A stretch of 64,000 bases of DNA, taken from the NCBI GenBank assembly GCA_002633005.1, contig NMRA01000774.1:90218-154217 (forward strand), written 5' to 3'. The notes beneath the pieces are model-generated. The model saw nothing but the letters and a program-made list of their open reading frames with translations, had not been told where the DNA came from and did not search any database. A program made the position numbers and the translations under genes. Position 1 is the first letter of the stretch, and each line of letters starts with the position of its first letter. Source of the DNA: Phoronis australis. Taxonomy: Eukaryota; Phoronida; Phoronidae. Below are positions 53,370-63,298 of this stretch, in pieces.

Positions 53370-54357
53370 TTTTTAACAATAATTCCCTGTCGTGAAGGCA
53401 GTTGATACTGTTTTCCATGAGAGGAATCGGGCATTGTTCTTAAATTCCCTCCACCCCAACACCCCACGGCCTTTGCCATGTACTACCTTAGCAGAAGTTT
53501 ACGAAGTTTTGAAACATTGTTTTTATTGAAGGGTCGCTGACATTTTCCGTTTATCTATTTTAATGTGTTTTGGCGAACACCACGATGCAGGCCAAACCCA
53601 TCTTAGAATGGAAACTGGTTAATGTTTTGCAACTTGAAAGAGCACGATTGGAGATGTTTGGACACTTCCACTTACTGTGTTGATCCCCTGTGTGGCAGTT
53701 TGCAACTATTTCACGTCAGCCTTTGCACTAGGGTCTTTATGGAATTTGAAAGTGTGTTTCTACAAACCTGACAACGGTTAACGAGGACGTTTGGACGTGT
53801 CTCACTGTTGCGTCCAGTGACAGTGTTGCTTTCTGGTGCAATATGTGCATGCGTGATCTCAATGAGGAGATTATTTCTGACTATACATTTTGTATAAGCA
53901 TAGGACTGTAGCACTGGAATGCCAACTCTTGCACGTGGCCAATGTATTCTAGTATTAGAGCTTGCAACCCGATTGCCTGCATTGTTTCATTCTCGTTTTG
54001 TTAAGATTATTTGTCAAGCTGGAGTTTGGGTAGTATGGTTCCACACAATCAGAAATTTACTGGCAAACCTATTCAAGAAACCCGACAATTACACTAACCC
54101 GTGGCCACGGGTGGATGCCAGGATTAGTTGAAACTCTGATATCTTTTCAGCTCAAGTCTTAAAATCCCTTTAGGCAACCTATCATACTACATGCCAGGAG
54201 TTTTTAACAAGACACTTTTGAGGTTTTAAATCGCGTTTAAATATTTTTACGGAAAGAAGTTGCCTTTGACCTATAAGTGAATGAAATTTTGACGCCGTAA
54301 TAACATGTGTGTTTACGCAAATTTCGAAAAGTACCCATGATTCCTTTGCTATGAGTG

Positions 54358-54391
<34 letters not shown>

Positions 54392-54830
54392 TGTGTTTGT
54401 GTGCGCGTATGTGTGTGTGTATGTGTGTGTATGTATGTGTTTGTGGGCGTGTGTTATTATCACTACAGGTAGGTCTTCAACTGTTTCTATAAAAATCAAT
54501 TTATGCATTGTTTAACTGTTGCCTATATGTCGTTTTTCTTAACGCAATTCCTGATAAATACGAATACTGTTATTTCTGCTATTTACCTATACCCATGAAA
54601 TGAAATTTATTTTAAAAATACATAGTGATCCATTTACCCCTATGAGGTTTTTAAAAAAATCACGATTTTGAAGAACTTTCTAAGGAAAAACTCTGTACAT
54701 ACATGAACTACACAGTATCTAATCTCCATCGCATTAACGATAAATGCAAACGCGCGTGAACTGACGGTTCTTCGAGAAACAGCAGACTGACGCCATGAAT
54801 ATTACTGTAAAAGTAGGCCTACACGTAGCT
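53370..54830 (+). repeat. Dispersed repeat family R3, copy C
   Basis: Aligns with 40370-41905 (copy B) and, in its right half, with 26015-26690 (copy A). It has the same order of landmarks, including a CACCCCACGGCC tract after TTGTTCTTAAA and an expanded GT microsatellite at 54359-54465 where copy B has only a short one. Confidence 0.75.
54359..54465 (+). repeat. (GT)n microsatellite, interrupted
   Basis: About 100 bases of GT repeats with GTTT, GCGC and GTAT interruptions. The open frames on both strands here are products of the repeat. Confidence 0.9.
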
Positions 54831-56160
54831 GAAACCTGTGTATTGGAACCATCTTTCGCTGGTTTAAACTGGACATTAGAAGTTGCCTTGGTGATACATG
54901 ATTGGGTTAGGAAACAGAAATATCAGGTAAAAGCTGTGCTGTTTCCAATACATTTAAGTATTATTTGCTACTGTCATCCATATTTTGCTTTATCGAATAT
55001 TATTTTTATCGAATGCCGTTGTTATAGCTTTTTCACCGTACGCAAGCGTGATGGTGGTAAAATCACGAAGAACATACGCGCATTGTGTCTTCATTACCAT
55101 ATGTACCTCAAATTCACATGTATTTCATGAATATACGTTTCACGAGTTTAGCTGTAGTGAACAAAGTGTCCAATAAAATTGCTTGGTGCTATTCCCATTA
55201 TAGAAGAGCACAGAGTCGATTCCTGTGCAAACAGAATGTGACAAAGACAAAACGTAGTGGCATTGTCATGAATAATACAGCAGCTTCTGCAGAACACGTC
55301 TCACACATTGTTCGACCTTCAGCAAATCAATGTGCTGAACCGTTGGATCAGTTACATCAATGAGCTATGGTTACACGAATATGAGACCACATCCACACAA
55401 GGCCTATATGTGAAAGTTTACTGGCCCGGCTGCAAAGCCACTGGCCCCACGCCACCGTGAATCTCGAACACAGGTCTCACACTGTGTTGTCTTTCAACAG
55501 ATGGAGTCCAAACACATGCCTGCTTCAACATATTCAGTATCTGACCCTGCAATGCACGAAGATATTGAAATCTTGTTCGATTGAGCTCAAAAAGGATTAG
55601 TGTCCGTAGTCGATAAAGTTCAAGCACCTTCTCTCAATAAAATGCTTTGCTGCCTTTGCCTATTATGAAGATGAAGTTTAGAACCAATAATCGAGATTTT
55701 TTAAATGATTATTCACAAAAAGGCATTTTTGGTAGTAAACGGTACCTGTTAAAGAGAAAAGAAAACAACGATCATATACATGTATATTTGAGGGCCAATT
55801 TTATTCATCAAATTTCTCCAAAACAGATTTTAACCTTTCGCTTCTAGAGGGTACAGTTTAGTAAATGCTAAGACTTCGCAACAATCAAGGCAACATCACG
55901 CGTTCTCTTGTTTTTCAACGATGTCCTAGCGTTACTGAACTCAAGGTACTGTAGGTTTCTGGTGCTTCCATCAGGTTTTAGTAACCTGCAACATACAGGC
56001 TTTTTGCCCGTAACAAACAATGCCAGCCAGGTCGCGTTTAGTTAGGTCTTTATGACAAGTTGGATTTTCACTAACTATTACGAGGCGTGACACACACAAC
56101 AACATGGAAGTGTCGAGCATGAAAATATGATTGCGATTCTAGACGTGATCAATCTTATTT
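54831..56160. other. Unassigned stretch
   Basis: Short frames at 54795-55363 on the plus strand have no recognised domain. Nothing else seen. Confidence 0.35.
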
Positions 56161-56167
56161 GATAACT

Positions 56168-56240
56168 CATGGGCGGCGCACCATACAGGGCTCGGGGGGG
56201 GCTATAGCCCCACTTCTTTCTGTGCTGCGCTGTACATGGA
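56168..56240 (+). mobile_element. MITE family M1, short copy
   Basis: A 73-base element from CATGGGCGGCGCACCATACA, through GGGGGGGCTATAGCCCCACT, to GTGCTGCGCTGTACATGG. Ends are inverted and match the family at 28487-28608. Confidence 0.7.
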
Positions 56241-57652
56241 ACTTTAAAAATTTGAACCATTGAAAGAAAGTGTCTAGCGAAAGTATATCATTCTGGGCCA
56301 GTTCAATTTCACGTGGCAAAATATGACCAAGATAAACATCGTATACACCTGAGCTGATGCTGAACACCCCAAACGCTTGTTCACGACACCTAAATGTGAA
56401 CCCAAAATGTTAAAATGTAGTGATTGTTTACTTTTCATAACTCTACTTTCCACGGCAGGACTGATTCCCCATCAGGACTTAACGCCGAAAATATATGATT
56501 GATACGGGGAATGCAAAACCTCTTTGCATTTGACTCCGTGGGCTAGTAGTTGTAACACTGATGCATTGACTGAAAGTGACAGTCTTGTCCTGTGTTGCAT
56601 TGCTGGTTACATGTTAAGAGTATCACCACAAAAGGCACCGGTACAAAACACATGACGGAGCAAATAACGTCACTTTGTGAGTATCTAACAAGCTAAGACA
56701 TTGATAAAGAGTATCCACACACTGAGTGTATCAGCGAGTTAGTAGAGGAGGATTGAAGACTCAGTCACCCGATTGTTTTCATTTGATTCAATGTTATGAG
56801 GTTGTGGCGCGATGCATGGTCGACACTTCTAATCTCAAAAAAACGTCAATGAACATAAACAGTCTAACAGAAACTATAGTGTGCGATGGAGCTGTGAAAA
56901 AAACAGTGGGAATAGCTCGGTAAGGCGGTGATCCTTAACGAAGTGTTGCTCAAGATTTTGTTGACGGTTAGAGGATTCGCTGTTACCAAACTGTTGAGAT
57001 AGAGGAACAACAATAGAGGACAGTCAATTCTTTCTGTAAATCTCTGAAGGAAATTAACTCATAATTGTTACTGAACATTTTCATTTCCTTTTTCTTATGC
57101 AAGACTTTGTTGACTACATTAAATTTTTGTGTTAATACTTTATAGACTTCTGACTGCAATACACTGTGTAACTGCGAAATGTTTTCATGTTGAGAAGGTC
57201 AGAAAAATATTCTCGCGAGATGAAAACAATGCGACACCCTGGGGTCTAGTTCTCGAAGGGACTTGCCTGTAGCCAGATCTCTTTGAAACTCGGTAATTAT
57301 ACTTGAGACAAACAAATGTGCAATTAAGTCACATTTTGTTTTCCAATTTTAGAAGTGAATGTTCAGGCTTCGTCAAGAATCTTCGAGAAAAACCCATGTA
57401 CATGTACCTATTCATTTCTTCACTTTCATTTTCACTCTAAAACTTATAGTACAATACTTTATTGCCTACTAAAAAAAACAACAACAACCAAATGCTCGAG
57501 GACATCCACAGAGACTGCACACAAAGTTCGGAAACTAAAGTATCATGTTATATTTAAGTGTAATTAATCAAGGGGCTGATATACCACAAGTTCCAAATAA
57601 CATGCAGCCATTCATACTTTTTTATTTCAAAAATTGTGAATTCAAGCGCTTG
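56241..57652. other. Unassigned stretch
   Basis: No gene or repeat that I can support. Confidence 0.35.
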
Positions 57653-58356
57653 TTGCTATTTTAGGCACAATTAAAGACTTGGACTCAATGAAAGAAAGAT
57701 CACTAAATAGCCCACATAGAAAAGCAATCACCGATTTCCGAAATCTTCTTACAAACTTTACCAAGGAATACAAGACAATAGAATACAAAAATGCAATATT
57801 CCCATAGATGTTTTAAAAAAGAAAATTCAGTACAAAGACATTTCTAAAAACAACAGTGTAATCACCCTACAAATTCATGGTTTGTGTAAAAAAGCATTAC
57901 CTAAGTTTCATAGACTAATGCCTTCCAGGGAGACGGGTGTCATCAATGACTGGACGAGAATCAGAACCTACTCGAACGTTACCTCGCCTATTTAAAGCCA
58001 ACCCTCTTACTTTTCTAATTTAAGTCATGATCTGCTGCACTTGACGAACTGTTTGGTTGTCGTTTGCCCCACCTTTGTGGCGATAATGCCCAAAGTGTTG
58101 CTCTTGCCAATGGGCCCTGATTAAAAGCAGAGGTTAATCCAAATGGAGCATCACTGTTCAACAGAAACACAGTCAATTCACAAATTGATCGAACGCTTAA
58201 ATCTACATCCTCCAGGGTTAGATTACGAAAAAGCGTCAGTTTGCTTTTTCAGCCTTGCTTAGACCAGGAACAGTATTTACTGTTTCACGCCACTGTCGGA
58301 AGTAACCAAGACAATCATTCAATAGCAACCTTAACTTGTCATCATTCACACTTCTA
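57653..58356 (+). repeat. Tandem duplication D, copy 1
   Basis: 704 bases repeated at 58358-59060 with about three differences and one single-base indel (an A-run near 57819), separated by a lone N at 58357. It contains a second copy of the transposase C-terminus on the minus strand (58019-58356). Confidence 0.92.
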
Positions 58357-58357
58357 N

Positions 58358-59060
58358 TTGCTATTTTAGGCACAATTAAAGATTTGGACTCAATGAAAGA
58401 AAGATCACTAAATAGCCCACATAGAAAAGCAATCACCGATTTCCGAAATCTTCTTACAAACTTTACCAAGGAATACAAGACAATAGAATACAAAAATGCA
58501 ATATTCCCATAGATGTTTTAAAAAGGAAATTCAGTACAAAGACATTTCTAAAAACAACAGTGTAATCACCCTACAAATTCATGGTTTGTGTAAAATAGCA
58601 TTACCTAAGTTTCATAGACTAATGCCTTCCAGGGAGACGGGTGTCATCAATGACTGGACGAGAATCAGAACCTACTCGAACGTTACCTCGCCTATTTAAA
58701 GCCAACCCTCGTACTTTTCTAATTTAAGTCATGATCTGCTGCACTTGACGAACTGTTTGGTTGTCGTTTGCCCCACCTTTGTGGCGATAATGCCCAAAGT
58801 GTTGCTCTTGCCAATGGGCCCTGATTAAAAGCAGAGGTTAATCCAAATGGAGCATCACTGTTCAACAGAAACACAGTCAATTCACAAATTGATCGAACGC
58901 TTAAATCTACATCCTCCAGGGTTAGATTACGAAAAAGCGTCAGTTTGCTTTTTCAGCCTTGCTTAGACCAGGAACAGTATTTACTGTTTCACGCCACTGT
59001 CGGAAGTAACCAAGACAATCATTCAATAGCAACCTTAACTTGTCATCATTCACACTTCTA
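58358..59060 (+). repeat. Tandem duplication D, copy 2
   Basis: Second copy of 57653-58356. This copy is continuous with the rest of the transposase relic to its right, so it is probably the correctly joined one. Confidence 0.92.
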
Positions 59061-59534
59061 TATGTATCAACCAGTGGGTTGCGACTCCTGACACCTTCAT
59101 CTCAAGTTTTCGTGTTCAGACAATCAAATAACTTATTCATTATAGAGATTATTTGCACGGTTTTACTAACTTCTGCACCGTAGTAAAATTCTAACGCCTT
59201 GGCAACAGTGGCACTCAAAATCTGAGTAGCTAAATTCATCTTCATTCTGGAAAAGTATGTGAGACACACATGAGTTCTGGTTAAGTTGTGACATAACGTT
59301 TTCAGATTATTTTTACAGTGCTCTTCAATGAGCCTAACAATATGACGCCATGTTTTTCCTTGCCCATTCCACAAGTTTCTTGATGTGATGTGGCCACCTG
59401 AATTGCTGAAACAGTTGCGGGAAGTTTTCAGGAGGTGAGGTTTGTCTGATATAAAATACAGAAAATGATGATCAAGAGGCACGAGATTTAAACAATTGTA
59501 AATAATTCTATCAAGGTGATGATCAGTCCTGTCC

Positions 59535-60841
59535 CTGTGTAAATGAAAAAAATCCTGTTGGGAGAGGCCCCATCACGTCATAAATATGACCCAAAGGTCA
59601 AGGTCAACCCCCAATACCTCTATGGCCTTCCATAATATCTATTATATAAAATGCATCGTTTGCACAAACTCCGTCTGCCCCGCTCCACTACAGACCTTCG
59701 TTGCGGCACCGTCTTTGTCCCAGGTACATGTATTGCACCGGCCCCTTATTTGGATTCGAGGTGTTTTATTTTTTTCCCTCGGGCCGTTTTTTCGCAGACT
59801 TGGAGGGAGGGTGGCCAGTTTCGTAACGGGCTTGGTGACGTCAGTCCGTCGGCTCAACGACCTTGGTGACGTCACTCCATCGGCTTAATTTCACTCCTTC
59901 CGGCTTCTGTCGCAATTCACCGGGCCTGTCGCCGCCAAAGTTAATGATGCCTCATTATTTTTTTTACTCTTGCTACAGTAAACTATGTTATTTACCGGTG
60001 TTGGGAAATTACCGTTCTACAATTATTCTGCTGCTAAAATTGCGATGCGCTCTTTTGAGCGTCAATGCGTCACCTATTGGCCAATTTCCATGTTCTTCAA
60101 TCAACTGTTAGCCGGGTTGCGTACATGTCGTAACAATCGGAACTGGTTTCATTTCGTTACAAGTTTTTAATATTTTAATACCAGAAGACCCAATTTCAGA
60201 ACAAACTATGGAGAGATATCGCAAAATTTTAGGAAATGGCCCGTGCGTGCGCGTTTCAGGAGTAGGCACGGTTTGGCCAAAACGACGACAGATTTTTATT
60301 TATTACAAAAGGCGTAGAATTCCGAAAAATAACGTTTATTAGAATGGTTTTGTTTATACTTCTATGAACGGATGTAACTGGCAAGGTGAGTGTCGGTTCA
60401 TTTCCAGATTCTGCATGCACCCTCGCAGGTAGTTAGCACTATTCACGACGAGGTGGCGGGGTGAGCACCTGGGTCAAGGTGTGTGAAATTTCGGTATCAA
60501 ACGGAGCTCTACACACGGCTACCTAGCTGTATGTTGACGATAGTCTTCATGCAGCAAGCTGGCTTTTTACCTCATTATGTACAATTATTAAGCAACTTTT
60601 GTAAGTACACCTATATACTTTGTGTCGTATACAGTATTTTTAAACGCATTCTTAGTTTTCGTTTTAAAGAATATCTGATCATAGTAGTTTGTGTCACGAC
60701 AGGGTCAAATGCTCTAGAATGAAACTTCTACTTCCTGGGGAAAGAATCCCGCATCCACACACTATTTCCCCTCGGCGCTTCCCACTAGCCGTTACCCGTG
60801 CAAAATCACAGGTAACTGCTAGTAGGTTATAAAAAGTAACT
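59535..60841. other. GC-richer insert between transposase pieces
   Basis: About 1.3 kb separating the two transposase segments. It has a CpG-rich part (about 59690-59960) with two TGACGTCA sites at 59836-59843 and 59867-59874 in a 31-base tandem duplication. No gene recognised. Confidence 0.4.
59831..59886 (+). promoter_or_regulatory. Two CRE-type TGACGTCA sites in a short tandem repeat
   Basis: CTTGGTGACGTCAGTCCGTC and CTTGGTGACGTCACTCCATC lie 31 bases apart, each followed by GGCTtAA/GGCTCAA. TGACGTCA is the palindromic CREB/ATF site. Placement within a CpG-rich stretch suggests a promoter or enhancer, but no adjacent gene start was identified. Confidence 0.35.
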
Positions 60842-61517
60842 AGAAAAGCCATCAATGGCATAATTAGCTAAAGGAAACTTCAAGCCAGAGGTGGCACCCC
60901 TAACCATAACTACATGTACATAGCGAGCTACAGTCGCTGTCTGGCTTTTTAGTGTGTCCATAAGCTCTTGCAGTTGATTTCCTACACTATCAAGGTCTGC
61001 ATATCCTATTAACTCCCCACTATATTTGTCGTAAATCAGCCTCCCGTTCAGTAACGCTAGGACCTCGCTAAAAAGCAACACTTCGGGAGATTACGTGAGA
61101 TATGGCCGTGCATTTTAAATAAGAGCACGTGACTTTGACTAGGTTTTAGCTAGGTGGTAGCGTAGGTCCTAGCGTCTACTGAACGCACGCCAGGTCATCC
61201 TGTACCTTAACCTCATTTTGTAAGATTCCGACAAACCGCTTATGAGGGACGTCATAACACCCCTGTTTCTTACACGCACTCTTTAAAAGGCTAAGCACGT
61301 CGGGTAGTATAGTCCACACCCACTTACAGTAAAATGACTGTAATCATATAAGGTGCGTGCACACGGCAGAGAAATAAATCCACTCGACCTCATGGCTTCA
61401 TATGCAAAAGATACTTATATAACGTTTTTGTTTGAGAAAAATATCAATTTTGTTCGAAATAAAAAATGCACCTCTGCAACGATTTGACTATTTTAACCTT
61501 TGCATATTTATAATTCA

Positions 61518-61660
61518 ACATTCTCAAGTGAGCAGTTCTTCTGGGAAGTGTTGAGTGGCCCTCAAAAGGGCAGTTGGTTGTAGTTATAGCGTGAAATGTT
61601 TCTTAAAAGAACCGTTGAATAATTCAACATAAATCACACAGTATACCTTGCTCACTCAAG
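61518..61660 (+). repeat. Hairpin leader block, copy 2
   Basis: Homologous to 42836-42985. Hairpins are GTGGCCCTCAAAAGGGCAGT (61555 on) and TGTTTCTTAAAAGAACCGTT (61597 on). What follows differs from the LINE, so the block is shared by more than one element type or the downstream part was exchanged. Confidence 0.6.
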
Positions 61661-61923
61661 TAATGAAGGTCCTCTTCATTCAAGTTTTCATCTTGGAAGG
61701 TTGGATGAAAACAGAGGAGATGACAATATCGATGACTGTTGTAACTCCTTATATAAATGTTACAGTTCTCCAACGTTATCACGAACCATGGCTCTTTCAG
61801 TTCTTGTTCCTGGATTCAGAAGAAACCCTGAACCATAGGGAAAAAACATACAACGAAAACGAATCAAATTTTGAAAATAAATCATCGCCTTCGTACTATT
61901 CCGTGTTGCTGTCGCCAGACTGA
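61648..61923 (+). CDS. ORF of unknown function, 91 codons
   Basis: Begins MLTQVMKVLFIQVFILEGWM just after the hairpin leader block and is repeated at 63460-63735 with two residue changes. No domain recognised; a neighbouring frame also looks partly protein-like. Probably a remnant of a mobile element. Confidence 0.2.
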   Translation: MLTQVMKVLFIQVFILEGWMKTEEMTISMTVVTPYINVTVLQRYHEPWLFQFLFLDSEETLNHREKTYNENESNFENKSSPSYYSVLLSPD

Positions 61924-62675
61924 TGTTCTTTCCCATTTTTTAAGAAAGGAGTGAACTGATTTTGTTTAACGTTGATAGAGCATAACTTTTGGTTTTTACA
62001 ATGCATTAATTGTGTTGAATGCATTCAAATTATTGGCTTCATTCAGTTGAACAGAAAATAAATTAAATGTAACACAATAAAGTTTTGAAAATAAATAGAA
62101 CAGTAACAGGACTCCCTAAAATCGAGCTGTTTTCAAAAACTTTGCGCCATTGGTGATCTGATTGGTTCATGCATTTACGGCGGGAAAATAATAGACCAAG
62201 TATCGTGCACGTGTGCACTTTAGCAACACTTTGTATCTTATTCTTATTTGGCTAATCTCTTGATACAGTAAATTTCCTTATTTATGTCCATCCTGATTTG
62301 ATTGCAACTTGAGCTTGCTGGGTTCTATCATATATTGAGTTGGCATTGGGACCCACATGATGCTTACTCGAATGGGCTTCATTTTACCAAGTATTTCAAA
62401 TTGAGGTGAAGTAAATAAACAAAGTGGATGATTATCATCACCAGAATGTCATCATTAGTATCTTTTGCCGGGTGCTCAAATTTTCTGAGACTAGGCATTG
62501 TCAGATTTGTAAGGTAGAATTATTTCGCTGGATTTCCAGGTCTGTGGCGTTATTTATACCGGACCAAAATTAAAAAAAAAACAGAACTTTGTTTAAATCA
62601 GGAGCTGCATGATACACATTTATTAGACGTGCGCAGGCATTGCTCGGATCACTAGGAACCATTTTTATGGTTTAT

Positions 62676-62822
62676 CAGTGGCGGATTTAGAAGGGGGCCA
62701 AGGGGGCCATGGCCCCTAAAATTCTCCCAGATTCCATTTGGCAGTACGGGGGTGCGATCGTCTGAAGAACAAAATCCTGGCTAATACTCTGCCCTGGCTC
62801 CAAAATCCTTGATCCGCCCCTG
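62676..62822 (+). mobile_element. MITE family M3, copy 2
   Basis: A 147-base element with ends CAGTGGCGGATTTAG and CTTGATCCGCCCCTG (inverted), flanked by TTTAT on both sides (62671-62675 and 62823-62827). Interior matches 41906-42058. Confidence 0.85.
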
Positions 62823-62889
62823 TTTATTTATATATAGTTAAACCAAGCTGAGGAGCTTGAAACCTGTTTTTTGGCAGTGGGATTTTCTG

Positions 62890-63090
62890 AAAAATGCTCG
62901 TAAGTTTGATAGCAATGCACTGCAGTTTGGTAGAAACTCTGTCATAGGTTACAAATTCGTTACAGAGCGTAAATTCAATGAATTCTAGCTTACGATTTCA
63001 CCTGTTTCGGAGACCGGGTTTCAACCACTTTTGGGCTATAATAAGCGCGCCCCTTCCTTAAGCGGATATTTCTAAGCGCCCTGGTCGCTT
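62890..63090 (+). repeat. Dispersed repeat R4, copy 2
   Basis: Matches 50776-51000 in the same orientation. The right end adds a CTGGTCGCTTATTAGGGCGA segment not seen in copy 1. Confidence 0.7.
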
Positions 63091-63254
63091 ATTAGGGCGA
63101 ATACGGTAATATTTCAGAAGGGCAATACTTATTTTCCTTTATAGTCCAGTCATTCTACGGATAACCCGGAAAAATGCAACAGAAGGTTTTATTGCATAAA
63201 TCGTATCCTTTCATACCCCTTAGTGGGAAAAAAAGTCTACCGGAATCGGAGTGG

Positions 63255-63297
63255 CGGAAGTTGGTTTTTCAAGATGGCGGACAAAATGGCCGCCGGA
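63255..63297 (+). promoter_or_regulatory. YY1-like AAGATGGCGG cluster
   Basis: AAGATGGCGG (63271-63280) and AAAATGGCCGCC (63283-63294) sit side by side in GC-rich sequence that is cut by the N at 63298. AAGATGGCGGC-type sites (YY1 family) are common just downstream of start sites of housekeeping genes. Any gene start would lie in sequence lost at the junction. Confidence 0.4.
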
Positions 63298-63298
63298 N

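Larger units (their letters stand above)
58724..61081 (-). pseudogene. P-element/THAP9-type transposase, decayed
   Basis: Minus-strand pieces match P-element-type transposases in order. Piece 1 (61081-60842) reads LIYDKYSGELIGYADL and HVVMVRGATSGLKFPLANYA, from the RNase H-like N-terminal region. Piece 2 (59534-59102) follows an acceptor TTTACACAG and reads YFISDKPHLLKTSRNCFSNS, then KMNLATQILSATVAKAL and KLFDCLN. An in-frame TGA is at 59104-59102, after which the frame continues (YRSVNDDKLRLLLNDCLGYF, WRETVNTVPGLSK) to a frameshift near 58940, then LTLEDVDLSVRSICELTVFL. A further frameshift gives GHYRHKGGANDNQTVRQ and a TAA at 58724. The central exon is not seen. Such enzymes move DNA with THAP-bound termini; this copy is inactive. 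Confidence 0.85.
61487..63297 (+). repeat. Tandem duplication E, copy 1
   Basis: 1811 bases whose start recurs after the lone N at 63298. Offset 1812 is constant from the start to the window end, with a few substitutions and indels. It contains the hairpin leader, a 91-codon ORF, MITE M3 copy 2, R4 copy 2 and a promoter-like AAGATGGCGG block. Confidence 0.9.

Noticed and set aside
54182-54515. Frames rich in Thr-His or Cys-Val
   Set aside because: Translation of the GT microsatellite; no protein family and both strands open equally.
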